Part shown: in pieces, positions 58,619-64,000 of the stretch
How the letters are laid out: each line of letters begins with the position of its first letter
Position numbering within the stretch: position 1 is the stretch's first letter
NCBI RefSeq assembly: GCF_031877795.1
Contig: NW_027436631.1
Span: 1-64,000, forward strand
Source: Strix aluco
Taxonomy: Eukaryota; Chordata; Aves; Strigiformes; Strigidae
Reading direction: 5' to 3'
Length of the DNA: 64,000 bases
Position numbers and translations under genes: made by a program
Notes under the pieces: generated by a model
The model's input: the letters and a program-made list of their open reading frames with translations, nothing else
What the model was told of the DNA's origin: nothing
The model's database searches: none

Positions 58619-61600
58619 ATGCCGATCCCTCCGCCCCCACCACCACCGCCTGGCCCCCCGCCGCCTCCCACTTTCAGTCAGGTAGGGGCTGGCTGGAGGG
58701 TGGGGAGGTGGCCTGTCTCCACGTGGTGCTACTTGCCAGGGGCTCCTGTGTTGTCTCTGGACCTCCTCAAGTCCAGCCTACGAGAGCTCCATGGGCTGTG
58801 CCTCAGTTTCCCTTGCAGCAGAGTCTGTATGTGGCTGAAAGGGCTGCACGTGGCTTTTCTTTGCGTTCGTGTGTTCTGCTCCACCGTGGCTCAGGGCGGG
58901 GGAGAGCAGGGGACCTTGCACCTGGCTGTAACTCAGCTGTGCCCTGGGTTTAGGTAGGACGGGGTCTGACCCTCGCCCTGTAGAACAGCAGCGTAACCTG
59001 GGGCAGCCCTGTCGCTCCGTCTGGAAGAGAGCTGGCTGCTGGCGGGGGCTGGGGGTGCCTCTGGGCTGAGCAGAGGAGAAGGGGGAAGGTGGAGTCGGGC
59101 TGTGGATCGGGGTTCCCATGAGCACAGGCGAGCTGCTGAGCCACTTCTTGTCTCCAGGCGAACACGGAGCCACCGAAACTGAGCCGAGAGGAGCAGCGGG
59201 GCCGGGGGGCCCTCCTGCAGGACATCTGTAAAGGGACCAAGCTAAAGAAGGTGACACAGATCAATGACCGGAGCGCACCAATCCTAGAGAGTGAGTACCC
59301 GCCTGGCCTGCCCCGGGAGGTGCTCAGCCCTGCGCTGGGTGCTGCTGTGCCCTTCAGGGTGGCTCCTGGGCTCTCACCCGTCTGCTTTCCGGCGGCTCCT
59401 CGTTGGAGGAGCTGATAATACCAGGCTTAACCTCTCCGCCTCTCTCCTTTCAGAGCCCAAGGGCAGCGGCGGCGGCAGCTACGGCTCTAGCTCGGCTGCG
59501 ATCCAGCCGAAGGGTGGCCTCTTCCAAGGCGGGGTGCCCAAGCTCAGACCCGTGGGGGCGAAGGACAGCTCAGGTAATGGCCACCTGTTTTGTGGTTTGC
59601 GCGGGGCTTCCCTGGGGAGGTCCCCGAGCAGGAGGGGGTTGAGGCTCTTGCCCTGTTTACCTGGGGATTTCAGCTGGTTAGAGACCGGAACCCCAAATCC
59701 GTTACGCAGGCAAGCTGCGCTCTCTCCATGCCACAGCGTCCCACGGCCTGAAACCTCCTTGGAGGGCCCGGCAGTCGCGTGTGTTGCTGAACGTTTCTCT
59801 CTGCTATTTTCTGTGGCAACCTGCCTTCCAGCAAGCCCGAGAGCAAATAGCAGTGGTGAGAGAGGAGCCGTGTGTGGCTGAGCGCGGTGCCAGCTCCCTG
59901 CCTGTGCCAGACAGCGTTCCCTGCGGCCTGGCCCTCCCCGGCCGGGCGGGCAGGCTGCCCCGCGCTCGGCGCAGGCTCGGGGACGGAACCCCGCGGCGTC
60001 GCTCTCGCCGACTCCCGGCCTGCGCCGTGCCTGGCCGCTCACTCTGCTTTCCCTCCCCGCAGACAGCTCCGGTAAGCAAACCCTGCAAGTCCCCGGCTCC
60101 CGAGCAGCCGCCCCCAGGCCCCCGGTACCGACCAGCAACACCCGACCTCAAGACGATGCTGACAACAGCCGGGCCTCTCCCCCGGAGCTGCCGCGCACGC
60201 AGAGGCCGTCCCTGCCGGATCTCTCCCGGCCCAACGCCGCCGGCGGCACCGGCATGAAGCACAGCTCGTCCGCCCCGCCGCCGCCCCCGCCGGGACGCCG
60301 CGCTGCCGCCCCTCCTGCCCCCCCTCCGGCGCACGGCGCCAAGGTGTCATCCTACAACCGGGAGAAGCCCCTGCCACCCACCCCGGGACAGCGACTGCCC
60401 GTGAACAGGGACGGACCCCCCGCCCCGCCACCCATCAAGCCCCCTCCCTCCCCAGTCAGTATCCGAACGGGGTCGGGGGCTCAGGGCCAGTCTCTCGCCC
60501 CCCCGCCGCCTCCTTATCGGCAACCCCCTGGTGTCCCCAACGGCCCTTCCAGCCCCATCAACGAGTCCGCCCCGGAGCTGCCGCAGCGACACAACTCCTT
60601 GCACAGGAAGACGCCGGGCCCTTTGCGGGGTCTCGCGCCGCCGCCGCCCGCTTCAGCCTCCCCGTCTCTCCAGAGCAGTCGTCCCCCTCCGCCGGCCAGA
60701 GACCCCCCCAGCCGGGGAGCAGGTAAGAGCCAACCCGGCTCCTTTGCGCCTGGGAGCGGCCGTGGTGGGTCAGGCTGTGGCCACCCACCCGCCCTTTGGT
60801 GGCTGGTAGGAGATGCCGGGGGAAGAGTTGGCACCGGGGCGCGGCAAGGCTTCTGCACGTGGCGGTCGGTGTAGGGGTTGGACCAGGCGCAGGAGCTGGA
60901 CTGTCACCTTCAAGATGTGTCCCTGGTCCTGTTCTCTGTTTATTTTGCTCCTTTCAAGCCTGATGTTGGCAGGGCAACTCCTGCCCGTGAGCTTGGGGTG
61001 TCCTCTGGGGGCGGGAGGTGAGAACATGGTGGAGGCAGAGCTGTGTACGCTGTGACTGCTCCCCTGACCTTCCTAAATGTCACCGGGGTGGTGACAAAAA
61101 GCTGTGACGGAGCAGCGAGAGGCCTGTCCCTCGTCCGTGCAGCCAGACACCCTCGCTCAGCCCCCCGGGAACTGTCCTACCCCTCTCTGGGCTGGTTTTG
61201 GCGCTGCGTGGTTCAAGGCGCTGCTGGTGATGAAGACTGTCGCCGCTGGTGCAGGGGTTTTGGCATCGGGCACCCTTCGAGGGGGCGGCTGAGTGAAAAC
61301 CCCTCACCCTTCCTCCCCTGTGCGTGCGGAGCCGGGCGTGAGCGTGTCCCCGCTGCCGGGAGCAGCGATGGCTGCGCCCCGGTGCCCCCCCCGTGCACTC
61401 CTGGGCTCCATGTCCAGACCGCAGCTCCCGCCTGGTCCCCTGCCAAGCCGCTCTGTCCTTCCGGCCCTGCCAGAATCCCTCCTTTGAGTTATGGCTGGGG
61501 ATCTGCTCTGTTAGTCTGTGTGTAATTAGCCTAATGAGGAGCGTGAACTGCCACTGTGCATCTGTGGGAGGCTGGGCAGGAGCGAGAGGTGGGTCGGAGG

Positions 61601-63442
61601 GGTCGTGGGTCCCGTCAGCACCTCGGTGGCCATGCGGACGTGGCTTCCCAGCCCTGGCAGGCAACCTCTTGCCTCCCTGCAGACCTGCTGCCCTCAAACG
61701 CTCGCGTGTTCGGGCTCGTAGCTGCTCCTCAGATCCCCTCTCGCGCCGAGGGTGACCTGGGTCTGGCCACGGTGCAGGGGCCAGAGCAGCCCCGCTGTGG
61801 GGGGATGGTGAGCTGTCGGGGAGCGGGCTGGCCGGTCCCCTCCGCTGCAGCTGACAGGAGGAACACAGATGTCAGGAGCGAGCAGGAAATCTCCGGGCGC
61901 GCGTGGAGCGTCCCTGGACCGGCCGTGCTGGCCGCTGGCGCGATCTGGCTCAGCAGCTGGCCTGGAAAGCTACCTCGGAGGCTGTCCTTGGCCCTGCTGC
62001 CGGAGGGAGGGTTTGCCCTGGGGATGCTGTGCCTTGGCAGGCTGCGGTGGGCCGTGCCGGTGCTGACCCAGCTCTCCTTGCAGCCCCGCCGCCCCCTCCG
62101 CCAATGCTGCGAAATGGGGGGCGTGACGCCCCCCCACCTCCGCCCCCCTACAGACTGCACGGCTCCGCCGAGCCCCCCAGCCGAGGGAAGCCGCCGCCGC
62201 CACCCACGAGGACGCCGGCTGGGCCACCGCCGCCACCTCCGCCAGTGCGAAACGGGCACCGGGACTCCATCGCCACCGTCAGAGCGTTCCTGGGTGAGTG
62301 GGACCCCCCGGGCGGGGACCGGAGCTGGGGGGAGCCCCGGTGCAGAGCTGAGCCCTTCGGCTTTATCCGCACTCGTCCGGAGCCGCCCTCCTTGACCTGC
62401 CTTTTTTTTTTTTCCCCTTCTCTGCAGATGACTTTGAATCCAAATACTCCTTTCATCCCGTCGAAGACTTCCCAGCCCCAGAAGAATATAAATACTTCCA
62501 GAGAATCTACCCCAGCAAAACAAACAGAGGTGAGGCAGGAGGCGGCGTCTCGCGGTCCCCGAGGGGCCCTGGCTCCCCTCCCGCGCTCTGGAGGCTGACA
62601 GGAGGTGACAGCAGTGCTTGTCCCCTGATCCCAATCCATGTCCTGTGCGGTTGTGTTGCCCCAGGGCCCCCACATGCTCCCTGGGGTGCTGGAGCCCTGA
62701 AGGCAGCCTGCTGCACTCACGGAGGGGGGGAGCCCCCGAGGATTTGGGCTGTGCAGATGTTCCCGTCCCACCCACCCGCTTTTTCGCCTGCTGAACCCGT
62801 GCAGAGAAACGCCGCAGGGTTTGTTCCCCCTGCGCTAAGGGCCCGTGGGCTGGAGCTGTTAAAAAAGGACCCTGGCAGCCGGCCCGCGGCTGAAGGTGGT
62901 TTTTTTGTCGGGGCTGGGGGGGTAAAGAGCCCCTGCGTGTCCCCTGGGGGGGGCCTGGCCGTGGCGGGCACTCGGACCCGGCGCTACCGGCACAGCGCAA
63001 AGTGCCTTTGCTGCGCGTCAGCCCTGCGGATCCCGGAGGAGACTCCGGGGAGAATGGGATGCTCGTTTATTTTTAGAGCGATGAATGTTTAATGTGGATT
63101 TGAAAAGCCCTGAGCTCGCCGTGCGTGCTGCAGCGGCTGCTTCGAGTCGCAAATCCCAGGCTCCAGATCTCCGCGGGGAGTACGGGGAAAAGGGGAGGGG
63201 GGGGGCCAGATGGCGCGGGGGTGTGGAGGAGGGAAAGCAGACGTGCCGGATCCGGCTCTGCGGAGCGCCGGGGCGCCGAGCCTCTGAACCGGGGCGCAGC
63301 CGGTCCGGTGCGTGCCAGCAGCGCGGGACACGCCGCGCCAGCCACCTCCGCCCGCATTGAGGCTTTCAGTGTTGTGGGGTTTTTTTTTTTTTATCTTCCA
63401 GCTACGCGTGGGGCCCCCCCTCTGCCCCCCATCCCCAGGTGA
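58619..63442 (+). CDS. WIPF2: WIPF2 (WIRE/WICH), WASP-interacting protein family member 2, complete, 7 coding exons
   Basis: Verprolin-family protein that binds actin and N-WASP and controls actin assembly. Coding exons: 58619-58681, 59158-59290, 59454-59573, 60063-60722, 62084-62293, 62428-62529, 63402-63442. Sum 1329 nt, 442 aa (human 440), phases consistent. The N terminus MPIPPPPPPPPGPPPPPTF is the profilin-binding polyproline. A WH2 actin-binding motif lies at about 36-56 (RGALLQDICKGTKLKKV). Residues 106-395 form a long Pro-rich SH3-ligand region (PPPPPGRR, EKPLPPTPGQRLP, SAPELPQRHNSLHRKTPG). The C-terminal WASP-binding segment starts near 396 (DDFESKYSFHPVEDFP, EEYKYFQRIYPSKTNR). It ends at GAPPLPPIPR, where human has ILR. 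Confidence 0.97.
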
Positions 63443-64000
63443 AAGCGGGCTGCCTGGGCGGACTGTTCCTGAGCGGAGAGACGCACCTTCGCCTTCCTCA
63501 GACGGACCCTCCCCGCCTCCCTGCCCCCCAGGATCCTGCATGAGAAACTCCCAGCGTCTTTGGTTTTCCCGGCCGCGCCAGGACGAGCGGCCGCCCCCAG
63601 CCCCGCTCTCTCCGCCAGCCCACCCTCATCTATGCATCTCCCCCGGGACTCGGTGACCTTCCCGGCCAGCCCGGATGGGTCCTTTCCTCCCCGCAGACCC
63701 CCCCGGGACCCCGCAGCCGGGCACCAGGACTTGGCCGGGGGAGGCAGAGGCCGAGCCCCGCGCAGCCGGTTCTGGGGACCGGAGGGGGCTCAGCACCCCG
63801 AGTCCTCGGGGCAGAGCGAGGGCCTCGAGAGGAGCCGGGGTGGGGCAGGAGACGGACGCGCTGCGTGGTCACCGCTGGCAGAGCCGGGCCAGGCCGCCAG
63901 CGCCTCGTTACGCCGGCGCAGCTGATTGCTTTTTTTGCACAGGAGCCCGCGGAGGAGCTGGGGGGGCAGCGGGGGGGGTGACCGGGACCATCCGGGGAGC
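63443..64000 (+). other. WIPF2: WIPF2 3' UTR, runs off the window
   Basis: Sequence after the WIPF2 stop. No AATAAA is seen before the window ends, so the transcript probably continues past 64000. No other gene is seen. Confidence 0.6.

Overview
The window is vertebrate nuclear DNA, most likely from a bird and from a GC-rich microchromosome. No species can be assigned. The evidence is spliced genes with short GT-AG introns, CpG-rich promoters, very GC-rich sequence full of C/G homopolymers and minisatellites, and the gene order THRA - NR1D1 - MSL1 - CASC3 - RAPGEFL1 - WIPF2. From established knowledge this is the order on human 17q21, and it is conserved on a chicken microchromosome. I rebuilt five complete coding sequences by hand. 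In each, every splice phase agrees and the exon lengths sum to a whole number of codons. A sixth gene, THRA, is present only as its last exon.

Layout. 1-974: end of a THRA intron, mostly minisatellite. 975-1224: last THRA coding exon (+), with a one-base frameshift in a C run just before helix 12. 1225 to about 4540: THRA 3' region, with another minisatellite and an AT-rich block carrying AATAAA. 4916-10065: NR1D1 (Rev-erb alpha) on the minus strand, tail-to-tail with THRA, 8 coding exons, 550 aa. 10066-16494: divergent NR1D1/MSL1 intergenic region holding CpG-rich promoters, several minisatellites and about 0.85 kb of alternating purine-pyrimidine TG/CA sequence. 16495-22050: MSL1 (+), 8 exons, 539 aa. 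23298-23453: promoter with a CRE cluster. 23532-34296: CASC3/MLN51 (+), 13 coding exons, 717 aa as read, followed by an intron inside the 3' UTR. 39628-46113: RAPGEFL1 (+), 15 exons, 632 aa, including one AT-AC U12-type intron. 46562: its poly(A) signal. 46692-47203: WIPF2 promoter with repeated YY1-like motifs and a noncoding first exon. 47204-58556: a gene-free 11 kb first intron. 58619-63442: WIPF2 coding exons (+), 7 exons, 442 aa. The window ends in the WIPF2 3' UTR.

The genes do not form one pathway. THRA and NR1D1 are nuclear receptors in hormone and circadian transcription. MSL1 is the scaffold of a histone H4K16 acetyltransferase complex. CASC3 is an exon-junction-complex component. 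RAPGEFL1 is a Ras-GEF-like protein. WIPF2 links WASP proteins to actin. I found no wholly new system. The most interesting points are the AT-AC intron in RAPGEFL1, the 3' UTR intron of CASC3 lying within 50 nt of its stop, single-base frameshifts at the C termini of THRA and CASC3, E-box/CRE-rich DNA in NR1D1 intron 1, and the YY1-like motif array at WIPF2.
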